DNA of 64,000 bases from MWBV01 sp964418095 (GTDB lineage Archaea; Nanobdellota; Nanobdellia; Pacearchaeales; GW2011-AR1): the NCBI GenBank assembly GCA_964418095.1, contig CAYQKM010000001.1, positions 81,121 to 145,120 on the forward strand. Direction: 5' to 3'. A program made the translations under genes and the position numbers. Every line of letters starts with the position of its first letter. Position 1 is the first letter of the stretch. The notes below the pieces were generated by a model. That model was not told the origin of the DNA. It was given only the letters and a program-made list of their open reading frames with translations, and made no database searches. Positions 1 through 8,679 of the stretch are shown piece by piece.

Positions 1-97
1 TAGGTAATTCATTTCTAACAGCTATTTCCTTAACAGGAGTTAAACTATATTTAGTCTTATTTACTATTTTTTTGTTAGAATATCTCTTTTTTGTCAT
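1..97 (-). CDS. N-terminus of an unidentified protein, cut by window edge
   Basis: An open frame starts at the ATG on the minus strand at position 97 and runs off the left edge without a stop, giving 32 residues starting MTKKRYSNKKIVNKTK. The start is very basic (many Lys and Arg), as in nucleic-acid-binding or ribosome-associated proteins, but nothing specific can be recognised from so little sequence. It lies 33 nt downstream of the stop of the gene at 131-718 on the same strand, so the two could be cotranscribed. Confidence 0.45.
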   Translation of the reverse strand, partial: MTKKRYSNKKIVNKTKYSLTPVKEIAVRNELP

Positions 98-130
98 TTT
101 AATAAAAAAATAAAAAAATAAAAATTGGGT

Positions 131-718
131 TTATTTAGTTTTCTTGTTTTCTTTCTTCTCTTCTTCACCAACTAATTTTTCTAGCCCTTTTGGAATTTCT
201 TTCTGTCTAAGGCTAAGCAAATCTTTAACTAGTTCATCTGTCTTATATTGAAGAGCATAACTCACTATTGTTCCAGCAACCTTTTCATCTAACTGATTTA
301 CATACTTTCCTGCATAATCTGCTTTTATATTTCCTGTATAACCTGCAAATTTCAATGCATCTTCAACTTTTATAGAAGCTAAAGATTCTTCCAGTATTCT
401 TGCAGAAGTGTTTTGTAAATAAGGGTTTGTTATTGCTCCACCTTCACCCATAAGTTGAGGTAAGAACAAAGTTTCATATATCTCTTGACTTGGAGAATTT
501 CCTATAACCTTGTAATAAAAGAGATTACTATGTTCAGCTAAATTCCCATATTCAGCGTGGCCAATAAATTTAGGAGCAGCATAATTCCACATATCACCAT
601 TTAAAATTTTAAGTGATACTTCAGCTCTCTTCTCTTCAAGAGACTTCTCTTTAGGTGCGCCTTTTTCAGGTGCTTGCCCTTCAGATGCTTTTCCTTTTGC
701 TTTTTTATTTTCTGTCAT
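131..718 (-). CDS. Hypothetical soluble protein with charged tails
   Basis: A 195-residue protein that I do not recognise. The first 35 residues are rich in Lys, Glu, Gly and Pro and look disordered. The centre (about residues 40-170) looks like a folded, mostly helical domain with conserved-looking aromatic patches such as MWNYAAPKFIGHAEYG, and the last 15 residues are again a Lys/Glu tail. There is no signal peptide or membrane segment. The start is supported by a strong Shine-Dalgarno sequence (aggaggt) about 9 nt before the ATG. It lies downstream of the uL16 gene in the same direction, separated by 110 nt, so it probably has its own promoter. Confidence 0.6.
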   Translation of the reverse strand: MTENKKAKGKASEGQAPEKGAPKEKSLEEKRAEVSLKILNGDMWNYAAPKFIGHAEYGNLAEHSNLFYYKVIGNSPSQEIYETLFLPQLMGEGGAITNPYLQNTSARILEESLASIKVEDALKFAGYTGNIKADYAGKYVNQLDEKVAGTIVSYALQYKTDELVKDLLSLRQKEIPKGLEKLVGEEEKKENKKTK

Positions 719-828
719 TTTTTTTAAACCTCCTTTTATTTATCTAGGTTGGTTTTTACCATGTGTTTTATAATATGTTAAACTATTTAAATCTTTCGTT
801 ATGTTACTATTGAATAAAAGTAACAAAA

Positions 829-1380
829 TTAGTCTCCTTTATCAGGCGTAAACTCATAAACTGTTTTTGTTTTGCATGGGAGCTTTGATTTTATATCCCT
901 AAATGCTTGTCTTGCATTAACAACTGCTTTTTGAGTTGAAGCAGCTACTAAGAAAATCTCTGAATTTTCTTTTAGTATTGCTGATTTTCCTGTTGATTTT
1001 CCAAAGGACAATTGCATTCCTGTTTGCATTCTATCAGCTCCTGCACCAGTAAGCATTTTGTTTTCTCTTTGAATATGGTGAGGGAAAGGGACAACTCTAA
1101 AAAAATACTGTCCTGGAACAGATTTATCTAAAAATTTATTAATATACTGTCTGCATGCTTCTAAAGCATTATGTCTAATTTGTACATTTTCAGTAGAAAT
1201 TAAAACAAGTTTATGAGGGTATTTTCCAGTTTCATAAGTATTACCATCACCCATACTAAATTTAACTATTTTCTGAGGAGGAACTACTTTTATATACGCC
1301 CTTTTTTTTCTTTTACTTGCACGTGTATAAGGAACAACCCTTCTCTTTGAATATGCATTTGCTTTTCTTAATGATGCCAT
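829..1380 (-). CDS. rpl10e: Large ribosomal subunit protein uL16 (L10e)
   Basis: A 183-residue protein with the features of archaeal/eukaryotic L10e (uL16). It has a basic N-terminus (ASLRKANAYSKRR), a VQIRHNALEACRQYINKFL helix, the conserved PFPHHIQRENKMLTGAGADR loop and an FGKSTGKSA segment. In the family this protein sits near the A-site tRNA elbow in the large subunit, and the loop reaches toward the peptidyl transferase centre. Its start lies 13 nt after the stop of eL33, so the two ribosomal protein genes form an operon. Length is normal for the family with a slightly extended tail. Confidence 0.95.
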   Translation of the reverse strand: MASLRKANAYSKRRVVPYTRASKRKKRAYIKVVPPQKIVKFSMGDGNTYETGKYPHKLVLISTENVQIRHNALEACRQYINKFLDKSVPGQYFFRVVPFPHHIQRENKMLTGAGADRMQTGMQLSFGKSTGKSAILKENSEIFLVAASTQKAVVNARQAFRDIKSKLPCKTKTVYEFTPDKGD

Positions 1381-1393
1381 TTTATTTTTCTAA

Positions 1394-1654
1394 TTATTTT
1401 ATTTCCACTTTAGTTGTAATTGCTTGTCCTGGAAGGCCTTTTTCAAATATAGCTCTTACAACACCTTTATTTCCATGAGCAGCTGAAATTTTACCTTTAA
1501 TCTCTTTACCAGCAGGACTCTTCCAAATAACACCTTTACCTACAAACTTAGCAGCATCTTCTTTTTTAGAAATTCCTTGAATTTCAATTAAAAAATGCCT
1601 TTCAGTAATTGTTTTTCTTCCTCTCCTGAATTGTATAACTTTTCCTTCTGCCAT
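1394..1654 (-). CDS. rpl35ae: Large ribosomal subunit protein eL33 (L35Ae)
   Basis: An 86-residue basic protein matching archaeal L35Ae (eL33), a small beta-barrel RNA-binding protein of the large subunit. The family signatures visible are FVGKGVIWKSPAGKEIKGKI in the middle, then the AAHGNKGVVRAIFEKGLPGQA segment that binds rRNA. It is the first gene of a two-gene operon with uL16, which follows 13 nt later. About 100 nt of A+T-rich spacer separate it from the tRNA methyltransferase gene upstream. The length is as expected for an archaeal member. Confidence 0.93.
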   Translation of the reverse strand: MAEGKVIQFRRGRKTITERHFLIEIQGISKKEDAAKFVGKGVIWKSPAGKEIKGKISAAHGNKGVVRAIFEKGLPGQAITTKVEIK

Positions 1655-1758
1655 TTTATTTTTAAGTTAATTAAATATCATAAAATTAGTTTAAAAAGTT
1701 ACCTATTCTTTAAAAACAAAATTAAAGAAATATAAACAGATCCTTAATTATTCAGTTC

Positions 1759-2844
1759 TTATTTCTTCATTACAATGATTTCCCTACCAACAATTTGTCC
1801 TTCTCTAAAATCCCAAATAGGAAATCCATCTTCTATTTTAAGTCCTGTCTTTAAACAAATCCTAGAATAATCACACCCAACCCTTTCTCTTCCAGTATCT
1901 ATTAATGGAGAAGTAAACACAATCTTGCCTAAAATACTCATTTTTAAATTATTTAAAACACTAATCATAAGGTTCTCAAACTTTCTTATTATCTTCTCAG
2001 CTTCTTTTTTGTCTGGATTTTTCCTTAAAACATCTCCAAAATCAGGCTCACTCACCATAGCATTAACTGGGCTTATTTTAATCTTAGAAGAATCTCCTAC
2101 AATAAGTTTATAATTTGAACTTAAAGCATTCATCCAACTTAAATTAGCCCTAGCACCTTCTATTGCATCTATGTCTCTGTCTATCCCTGTTGCTTTTATT
2201 CCAAGATTTAGAGATTCCATCATAATCACTCCTACACCACAAAAGCAGTCTAACAAAATTTCATCTTCTTTAATTCCTGAAAGATTAATCATTATTTTAG
2301 CTAATCTAGGAGAAATACTCAATTCTTCTCTCCTTACAGGTTTCTCCATATCTCTTTTTTCAAGCTCTTTATAATTACATTTTTGAACAACTCTCCCAAA
2401 CATATCTTCAAATGCAAAATACTCTTCATGAATAAGAGTAGAAGTAGGCTTCCTAATAATCTCTTTATCTTGAGTTTTCATAATTCCTCCAAACTGCTTT
2501 TCAACAGCTCTAAGTTCTTCATTTCTAAATCTTCTCTTTAAATATTCTGAAACTAATTGAGTGTGTTGAGAAAAATCCCATAGAGCATAATTAAAATTAT
2601 TTTTTGTTCCAAAGTAAATTTCTTTTTTATCAACATCTTTTATATTGCACAAAACTAGCCCAATGCCAATTGTTCCTCCAAGCAAGTCTACACTTCCAGC
2701 ATCTAAAGTATCAGATAAATCTAAGAGTAAACCATTTTTAATTAGCTTTTCTTCAAGAATATTGTTTCCTGTTTTTTTGAGGAAGCTTTTTACCTCTAAC
2801 AATGAAAGAGGTATGTTTCTTCCAAGGATAAATAAGTATTTCAT
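1759..2844 (-). CDS. Trm-G10-like tRNA (guanine-N2) methyltransferase
   Basis: A 361-residue SAM-dependent methyltransferase of the Trm11/Trm-G10 type, expected to methylate the N2 of guanosine 10 in tRNA. The Rossmann-fold SAM-binding motif is LLDCFCGVGVIMMESL, followed by the acidic ATGIDRDIDAIEGARANL strand. The catalytic loop, usually DPPY(G) in this family, reads SEPDFGD, so an N-P-P-Y-type motif is not intact. Either this is a divergent active form or the substrate differs. I place the start at the internal ATG beginning MKYLFILGRN, which matches how relatives begin; an in-frame ATG six codons earlier (position 2862) is possible. The gene stands alone between uL16/eL33 and the nucleotidyltransferase gene. 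Confidence 0.72.
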   Translation of the reverse strand: MKYLFILGRNIPLSLLEVKSFLKKTGNNILEEKLIKNGLLLDLSDTLDAGSVDLLGGTIGIGLVLCNIKDVDKKEIYFGTKNNFNYALWDFSQHTQLVSEYLKRRFRNEELRAVEKQFGGIMKTQDKEIIRKPTSTLIHEEYFAFEDMFGRVVQKCNYKELEKRDMEKPVRREELSISPRLAKIMINLSGIKEDEILLDCFCGVGVIMMESLNLGIKATGIDRDIDAIEGARANLSWMNALSSNYKLIVGDSSKIKISPVNAMVSEPDFGDVLRKNPDKKEAEKIIRKFENLMISVLNNLKMSILGKIVFTSPLIDTGRERVGCDYSRICLKTGLKIEDGFPIWDFREGQIVGREIIVMKK

Positions 2845-2888
2845 ACAAAGATAAAAATCCACTAGTAAATAAAGGTTTATATAAAAAA

Positions 2889-4694
2889 CTATAATGATAC
2901 TTCAAAATTTCCTAGTTCTTTCCTTAAAACCTCAAAAATCTTAGGATTAAATCCAACATCTTTCTTATTTTTTTGAATCTCTAAGGATTTAGAAACTTCT
3001 TCCATATTTGAATCTTCTAATTTATCTGTAATTTTAAACACTTTATTATTTTTAAATAAAAATGCATTTTTATCAGATAAAATTAATTCTCCACTCTCTT
3101 GGTTAAATTTAAGCTTCATTCTGCCCTTTTCAAAAAATACCAAGTCACATCTCTGAGAGTATTCAATTAAATCACTAATAAGTGTAGAGGCTTCTTTTCT
3201 TGCATTATCTACTTTATGAGCATCTAGTTTCCCTTTTTTAAACTCTGTTCTTGTTGAGATTATGTTCTTTAATATTCTTAAATGTTGAAGAGTCATTTTT
3301 CCTTTTTTTACTAAATTTTTTTCAAATTCAAATAATAGCTTCTGAGGTGGTTTTTTTCCAAGTATCCCAGTAAGCAGAGTGATTGTATCTGAGTAAATTT
3401 TCTCAATTGTTTTTTCTTGTGCTTTCTTATCAATTTGCACTCTCAACTCTTTTAACCTCTTCAAAAATTCTTCTGTTTCCTTAAAAAGCTTATCAATCTC
3501 TGTCCCTGAAATTTCTTTTATTTTTTCATGTTCATAATCTCTCCAAGTCTTAATGACTTTTTCCATAAAGTCAATATATTTTTTCTCAATCATTTTGGTC
3601 TCTAAAAATTCTCTTTTAAAATCTCTTACCAGTTCTTTCTTAGCATTTGGAGGAGGGCATCCATTTAACATTAAGAGTGCTTGTGCTGGAGTTGTAATTC
3701 CCCAAAAAATATTAACAAATATTTCTGAAAGAAGTGTCCTCTTACTTCTAGGAATTACACCATCTCCCATACTCATAAACATATCAATAGCCTCAGGAGA
3801 AGGTTTTAATTTACCCATTTTTAAAAGAGCTTTCCAAGGCATAAATGTTCCCCTATCATAAATTGGAACACCATCTCTAATAAAAGTAAACATTACAGGG
3901 TGGGCATCTTTAACAGCTTCCCAAAAATCAGTAAGCAAATATATCTGAGGTTCTAATTTATTATTAACTCCTGATAAAACACTTGCCTCTCCAACATACT
4001 GATAAATTATCCCTCTTAATCTTTCCTTAAGTTCTAATCTCGGCATTCTTTTAACATCAGTATCATTAATTATAACAAAAACATCAATGTCAGAAGTTTT
4101 AGTTGCTTCTCCTCTAACTAAACTGCCCCCAAGAACATATGAAACAACATATTTCTCAAATTTTTGGAGGACAAGTGATTTGTGTATCTCTGTAACACGC
4201 ATTGCACCTAAAATACCTTTATCATAAAGAGGAAACGACATTGCCATTGCAGCTAATAATTCAAATTTCTGGTCAGTACAAATTTCCCATATTTCAGATG
4301 GAGTTCTAACATAAATCCAAACTTCTTGTTTTGTTTTTCCAATTTGATCTGCAATATCTTTTTTTATTTTAGAAATTTCCTTTTCTTTTTCATCTGGAAC
4401 TATAATATTGAGATGGACTTTTTTCTCTAGTTTCTCAATCTGCTCTTTATTGAGGCCTTCAGTTTCTTCTTCAATAAACAATTTTACTGATTGTGCAGGC
4501 AAAATTCCAATTGCTTGAACAAAAGGGTATTTCTTAAGAATATATCCTTTAAGTCTATCTAATTCTTTTTTTGTCTTTTCTCCACCTTTATCTTTTTCAG
4601 AATTAGGAACTTCTGGTTTAGAGATTTTTTTAGAAGTATAATTTTCATCTAAATTCATCTCAGGAATATTTGTATCAGTGTTACCTTTAGGCAT
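2889..4694 (-). CDS. Large protein with DNA polymerase-beta-type nucleotidyltransferase domain
   Basis: A 601-residue soluble protein. Near residues 188-210 it carries the signature of the minimal nucleotidyltransferase superfamily: GGSLVRGEATKTSDIDVFV, i.e. the GG-S helix turn followed by the D-x-D metal pair. The remainder is strongly charged and helical, with coiled-coil-like stretches in the C-terminal half. The first 50 residues are low-complexity Lys/Glu. I recognise the fold but not the substrate; it is neither a CCA-adding enzyme nor a kanamycin-type transferase by length or layout. Similar long proteins occur in DPANN archaea, as I recall. It is transcribed away from the tRNA-Gly gene. 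Confidence 0.65.
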   Translation of the reverse strand: MPKGNTDTNIPEMNLDENYTSKKISKPEVPNSEKDKGGEKTKKELDRLKGYILKKYPFVQAIGILPAQSVKLFIEEETEGLNKEQIEKLEKKVHLNIIVPDEKEKEISKIKKDIADQIGKTKQEVWIYVRTPSEIWEICTDQKFELLAAMAMSFPLYDKGILGAMRVTEIHKSLVLQKFEKYVVSYVLGGSLVRGEATKTSDIDVFVIINDTDVKRMPRLELKERLRGIIYQYVGEASVLSGVNNKLEPQIYLLTDFWEAVKDAHPVMFTFIRDGVPIYDRGTFMPWKALLKMGKLKPSPEAIDMFMSMGDGVIPRSKRTLLSEIFVNIFWGITTPAQALLMLNGCPPPNAKKELVRDFKREFLETKMIEKKYIDFMEKVIKTWRDYEHEKIKEISGTEIDKLFKETEEFLKRLKELRVQIDKKAQEKTIEKIYSDTITLLTGILGKKPPQKLLFEFEKNLVKKGKMTLQHLRILKNIISTRTEFKKGKLDAHKVDNARKEASTLISDLIEYSQRCDLVFFEKGRMKLKFNQESGELILSDKNAFLFKNNKVFKITDKLEDSNMEEVSKSLEIQKNKKDVGFNPKIFEVLRKELGNFEVSL

Positions 4695-4782
4695 AATAAC
4701 AAAAGAAGTTTTTAACTTTTAAATGTTTGGTACAATCATCAAAAATCTTTAAATACACTAAGGGCTATCAAATTTATGTAAA

Positions 4783-4853
4783 GCGTTCCTAGTTTAATGG
4801 TAGAATATCTCGTTGCCAACGAGGTGGCCCGGGTCCGATTCCCGGGGAGCGCA
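4783..4853 (+). tRNA. tRNA-Gly (GCC)
   Basis: A full cloverleaf can be drawn. The acceptor stem is GCGTTCC with GGAGCGC (one T-G pair). The anticodon stem TCTCG/CGAGG encloses loop TTGCCAA with anticodon GCC. The T arm is CCGGG-TCCGATT-CCCGG. The discriminator is A, no CCA is encoded, and there is no intron. It sits just ahead of the PEP synthase gene, in the same direction. Confidence 0.95.
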
Positions 4854-4913
4854 CTTTAAGTTAGGAAATGTTTAAATAACCAGGATTTGTTATTTAAAGA
4901 TAGAGGTGAAAAA

Positions 4914-7325
4914 ATGGATAAGAAAAAAGAAAGAATTCTTTGGTTTAAAGATTTAGAAATAGATGATGTCCCATTAGTTGGCGGAAAAAATGCATCACTA
5001 GGAGAAATGTATAGAGAACTAACAAAGAAAGGTGTGAAAATTCCAAATGGATTTGCAATAACTGCAAATGCTTATAGGTATTTTATTGAATCTGCTGGAA
5101 TAAAAGAAGAAATAAAAAAAATCCTTTCTGATTTAGATACTAGCAATACTAGAAATCTTTTTGAAAGAGGAGAAAAAGTAAGAGATACTATTTTATCAGG
5201 AGAATTTCCAAAAGATTTAGAAAATGAAATAATAAAAAATTATGATTTATTATGCAAACAATACGGAACAAAAAATGTAGATGTTGCTGTAAGGAGTTCT
5301 GCAACTGCTGAAGATTTGCCTGATGCAAGCTTTGCTGGGCAACAAGAAACTTTCTTAAATATAAAAGGAAAAAGGGCTTTAATTGAATCTTGTAAAAAAT
5401 GTTTCGCGTCCCTATTTACTAACAGGGCAATTTCTTACAGAGAAAGCAGAGGGTATGATCATTTTAATATTGCTCTCTCAATATGCATCCAAAAAATGGT
5501 AAGAAGTGATTTAGCTTCTGCAGGAGTAATGTTCTCAATTGATACAGAATCAGGATTTGAAAATGCTGTATTCATAACTTCCTCTTATGGCTTAGGTGAA
5601 AATGTTGTTTTAGGAGCAGTAAATCCTGATGAATTCTATGTTCACAAACCAACATTAAAACAAGGATTTAGTCCAATCATCTCTAAAAAAATAGGTGAAA
5701 AATTAATAAAAATGATTTATTCACAAGAAGGAACAAGATCAACTAAAAACGTATCAGTTAATCCTGAAGATAGAAAAAGATTATCTCTAAATGATAAAGA
5801 AGTTCTACAACTTGCTAAATGGGCATGTATAATTGAAGACCACTACTCTAAGAAAGCAAAAAGATTCAAGCCAATGGATATAGAGTGGGCAAAGGACGGA
5901 AAAACAGGAAAATTATTTATTGTTCAAGCAAGGCCTGAAACAGTAATAAGCCAAAAAGATAATAATATTTTAGAAGAGTATATATTAAAACAAAAAAGCA
6001 AAATAATCGTAGAAGGTGGAAGTGTTGGCTCAAAAATAGGTGCTGGAAAAGCAAATATAATAAAAGATGTTTCTGGAATTCATGGTTTTAGAAAAGGAGA
6101 AGTTCTTGTTACAGACATGACTGATCCAGATTGGGAACCAATAATGAAAATAGCAGCAGCAATTGTTACAAATAGAGGTGGGAGAACCTGCCATGCAGCA
6201 ATAGTTTCTAGAGAATTAGGAATACCCTGCATTGTTGGAACAAACAAAGGAACTGAAAAAATAAGAAGAGGACAAAACATAACAGTAAGCTGTTCTGAAG
6301 GTGAGAGAGGACATGTCTATGATGGAATATTAAAATTTGAAATTAAAAAACATAATTTAAAAGAAATTAAAAAAACGAAAACAAAAATAATGATGAATAT
6401 TGGAACACCTGAAAGAGCATTTGAGCAGAGTCTTACTCCAAATGATGGTGTCGGTCTCGCAAGAGAAGAATTCATAATTAATTCACATATAAAAATACAT
6501 CCAATGGTACTAGTAAACTACAAAAATCTTCCTGAAGGAAAATTAAAAGAAGAAATTAATGAATTAACTTATGGTTATAAAGACAAAAAACAATACTTCA
6601 TAGATAAATTAGCAGAGGGTATTGGGATGATTGCAGCTGCATTTTATCCAAAAGAAGTAATTGTAAGGACAAGTGATTTTAAAACAAATGAATATGCAAA
6701 CCTAATTGGTGGAACAGAATATGAGCCAAAAGAAGAAAATCCAATGTTAGGTTGGAGAGGTGCATCAAGATATTATAAAAAAGGATACAAAGAAGGATTT
6801 ATTTTAGAATGTAAAGCATTTAAAAAAGTAAGAGAAGAATTTGGATTAAAAAATGTTAAAATAATGATTCCTTTTTGTAGAACAGTTGAAGAAGGCAAAA
6901 AAGTTTTAAAGATAATGGAAGAAAATGGACTTAAAAGAGGAAAAAAAGGACTAGAAGTTTATGTAATGTGTGAAATTCCTTCTAATGTTATTTTATGCGA
7001 AGAGTTTGCAAAAATCTTTGATGGATTCTCAATTGGTAGCAATGATTTAACTCAATTAATACTAGGATTAGACAGGGACTCTTCAATAGTTTCAGAAATA
7101 TATGATGAAAGAAATGAAGCTGTAAAAACATTTATTGCTGATGTAATAAAAAGATGTAAAAAGAGTAATAGGAAAATAGGAATATGTGGACAAGCACCCT
7201 CAGATTTTCCTGATTTTGCACAGTTCTTAGTTGAGTGTGGAATTGATTCTATTTCATTAAACCCAGACACTGTAATAAAAACAAAACTTGCAGTTGCAGA
7301 AACAGAGAAAAAAATTAGAATGTAG
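4914..7325 (+). CDS. ppsA: Phosphoenolpyruvate synthase
   Basis: An 803-residue pyruvate, water dikinase that makes PEP from pyruvate and ATP, the entry step of gluconeogenesis. The N-terminal ATP-grasp domain shows VGGKNASLGEMY and VAVRSSATAEDLPDASFAGQQ. The central swivelling domain has the phosphohistidine motif GGRTCHAAIVSRE with His427. The C-terminal TIM barrel ends with GFSIGSNDLTQL and the ICGQAPSD cysteine motif. I chose the ATG at 4914 because gaggtg lies 5 nt before it; a TTG nine codons upstream is less likely. A TATA-like TTTAAATA lies at 4871-4878. Length is normal and all key residues are present. Confidence 0.95.
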   Translation: MDKKKERILWFKDLEIDDVPLVGGKNASLGEMYRELTKKGVKIPNGFAITANAYRYFIESAGIKEEIKKILSDLDTSNTRNLFERGEKVRDTILSGEFPKDLENEIIKNYDLLCKQYGTKNVDVAVRSSATAEDLPDASFAGQQETFLNIKGKRALIESCKKCFASLFTNRAISYRESRGYDHFNIALSICIQKMVRSDLASAGVMFSIDTESGFENAVFITSSYGLGENVVLGAVNPDEFYVHKPTLKQGFSPIISKKIGEKLIKMIYSQEGTRSTKNVSVNPEDRKRLSLNDKEVLQLAKWACIIEDHYSKKAKRFKPMDIEWAKDGKTGKLFIVQARPETVISQKDNNILEEYILKQKSKIIVEGGSVGSKIGAGKANIIKDVSGIHGFRKGEVLVTDMTDPDWEPIMKIAAAIVTNRGGRTCHAAIVSRELGIPCIVGTNKGTEKIRRGQNITVSCSEGERGHVYDGILKFEIKKHNLKEIKKTKTKIMMNIGTPERAFEQSLTPNDGVGLAREEFIINSHIKIHPMVLVNYKNLPEGKLKEEINELTYGYKDKKQYFIDKLAEGIGMIAAAFYPKEVIVRTSDFKTNEYANLIGGTEYEPKEENPMLGWRGASRYYKKGYKEGFILECKAFKKVREEFGLKNVKIMIPFCRTVEEGKKVLKIMEENGLKRGKKGLEVYVMCEIPSNVILCEEFAKIFDGFSIGSNDLTQLILGLDRDSSIVSEIYDERNEAVKTFIADVIKRCKKSNRKIGICGQAPSDFPDFAQFLVECGIDSISLNPDTVIKTKLAVAETEKKIRM

Positions 7326-7442
7326 TATTTGAAATCTAAACTAATGCATCTTTTTAGTTGCTTTTAAGAAAGTACTTTTATTATAAAACCAAAAAGTTTA
7401 AATATTAGATTTAATAATAAAACATTATAAAATATAATAAAA

Positions 7443-7679
7443 ATGGTAAAAAGTATTATTGACATAGACGAAAGAGAAGACAGAATATTAAATATAGTCA
7501 AAGCAAAATTTGGTCTTAAAAATAAAAGTGAGGCAGTTGCATTAATTGCTAAAATCTACGAAGATAGTTTCTTAGAGCCTGAACTAAGACCAGAATATAT
7601 AGAAAAATTAGATAAAATAAGAAAAGGGAAATACCTTAATTTTAGTTCTATTAGTGAGTTAAGAAAACTAACAAGCTAA
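7443..7679 (+). CDS. Putative antitoxin, DUF2683-like
   Basis: A 78-residue protein with an N-terminal ribbon-helix-helix-like start (VKSIIDIDEREDRILNIVKAKFGLKNKSEAVALIAKIYED) and a C-terminal tail typical of RelE-partner antitoxins (EYIEKLDKIRKGKYLNF). This arrangement of DNA-binding N-terminus and toxin-binding tail is seen in archaeal DUF2683 proteins. The stop codon overlaps an ATG of the toxin frame (TAATG), which supports a toxin-antitoxin operon. Antitoxins of this type bind their own promoter. I see no clear operator, only A+T-rich DNA with TATA-like sequences upstream. Confidence 0.65.
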   Translation: MVKSIIDIDEREDRILNIVKAKFGLKNKSEAVALIAKIYEDSFLEPELRPEYIEKLDKIRKGKYLNFSSISELRKLTS

Positions 7680-7696
7680 TGCTAAAAGAGGTAAAA

Positions 7697-7969
7697 ATGT
7701 ATCATTCTAAAATAAGTGAAAAACTTAAGGAAATAATGTTAAAACTTTCAAAAAAAGATAAACCCCTTTATGAACAATTACTAAAGAAGATTGAAGAGAT
7801 AATTAATTCTTATGATATAGAACATTATAAAAATTTGAGATATAACATGAAAAATTCAAAAAGAGCCCATATTGGACATTTTGTATTAATCTTTCAATTT
7901 AATAAAAAAGATAATGAAATAAGATTTGATGATTTTGATCATCATGATAACATATATAAAAAAAGATAA
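7697..7969 (+). CDS. Putative RelE/ParE-family toxin
   Basis: About 90 residues with the fold pattern of RelE-type toxins: two N-terminal helices (SEKLKEIMLKLSKKDKPLYEQLLKKIEEI), then strands with NLRYNMKNSKRAHIGHFVLIFQF and a C-terminal FDDFDHHDNIYKK. The run K/R-H-G-F-V-L-I-F followed by D-HHD-YK is typical of archaeal RelE/YafQ relatives that cleave mRNA on the ribosome. I favour the ATG at 7697, which has gaggt just upstream; the in-frame ATG at 7679 overlaps the antitoxin stop. Directly after the gene lies a decayed tRNA-Val fragment, so the pair may have arrived with, or next to, an integration event. Confidence 0.65.
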   Translation: MYHSKISEKLKEIMLKLSKKDKPLYEQLLKKIEEIINSYDIEHYKNLRYNMKNSKRAHIGHFVLIFQFNKKDNEIRFDDFDHHDNIYKKR

Positions 7970-7970
7970 A

Positions 7971-8013
7971 CATGAGCCTAAGCAGAATCGAACCTCTGAA
8001 TACTCGGTGTAAA
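7971..8013 (-). pseudogene. Partial duplicate of the tRNA-Val 3' half
   Basis: This 43-nt stretch matches 8490-8532, the 3' half of the tRNA-Val gene, at 39 of 43 positions and in the same orientation. The match covers the T arm and 3' acceptor strand up to the anticodon and then stops abruptly. A weak trace of the tRNA 5' end (ttatagg) may lie just beyond. The four differences disrupt T-arm and acceptor pairing, so it cannot make a tRNA. Such 3'-half copies are what tRNA-targeting integrases leave as distal attachment sites; simple duplication and decay is the alternative. Confidence 0.7.
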
Positions 8014-8054
8014 ATTAAATTATAGGTTAATACTAATTATTTTATTTCTGCTAT

Positions 8055-8351
8055 CTATTTTTTAAAGTTGGTCTTATCTTCATATTTAATACCTATGCCT
8101 AACCCTTTCTCAGCATACTTCTTAGCCTCAAGGTATGCAAGATTAATAGCCTCATCAAAATAATTCACTACTCCAACTATCTCAATATTTCCCAGTTCTC
8201 CGATTCTATTTGAACTAACAATATATTTATCCTTTAAAGGTCCATGAGCTTTAAATCTAGCTAAAATTCCTGAATTCTCATATTTCTCACTTTCTGAAAC
8301 AATAAATGAAGTTTCATTCTCTCTTGAAAGAACTAAATCTTTTAATCCCAT
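8055..8351 (-). CDS. Hypothetical 98-residue protein between tRNA-Val copies
   Basis: A small soluble protein (MGLKDLVLSRENETSFIVSE start) that I do not recognise. It has alternating beta-like segments and a helix NYFDEAINLAYLEAKKYAEKG near the C-terminus. No signal peptide, cysteine cluster or obvious catalytic motif is visible. A TATA-like ctttaaaaatatg lies about 25 nt before the ATG, suggesting a leaderless monocistronic transcript. It is the only gene in the 0.45-kb segment bounded by the intact tRNA-Val and its partial copy, so it could be the last cargo of a vanished integrated element. Confidence 0.5.
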   Translation of the reverse strand: MGLKDLVLSRENETSFIVSESEKYENSGILARFKAHGPLKDKYIVSSNRIGELGNIEIVGVVNYFDEAINLAYLEAKKYAEKGLGIGIKYEDKTNFKK

Positions 8352-8491
8352 AATAAAAAATGAGAGCTCATATTTTTAAAGATTTATGTAAAAGAAAAGT
8401 GCTAGATATTATTCTTAGTGTTTAATTATTCTTTATCTTTCTTAGGCTACTTGTTTTTTGCTATTAAATCAACAAGGTAAATTATTAAACA

Positions 8492-8563
8492 TGGGCCTAA
8501 GCGGGATCGAACCGCTGAATACTCGGTGTAAACGAGTCAGTTTAACCACTAGCTTATAGGCCC
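8492..8563 (-). tRNA. tRNA-Val (TAC)
   Basis: Minus-strand cloverleaf with acceptor GGGCCTA/TAGGCCC. The anticodon stem ACTCG/CGAGT encloses loop TTTACAC with anticodon TAC. The T arm is GCGGT-TCGATCC-CGC type and the discriminator is A. There is no intron and no encoded CCA. Its 3' half is duplicated at 7971-8013. The 140 nt between this gene and the 98-residue ORF hold no gene that I can see. Confidence 0.93.
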
Positions 8564-8679
8564 TTGGAAAATAAAACTGTTTGCCACTTTTAAGCTTTTT
8601 CATTTCAAAATATTAAAGTTTCACAAGATTTTTAATAGATTAATCCTACATTATCTAATTAAGAGAGGCAATAAAATAC

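Noticed and set aside
4887..4913. TTG start for PEP synthase nine codons upstream
   Set aside because: The ATG at 4914 has a Shine-Dalgarno at proper spacing and matches the usual N-terminus of the family.
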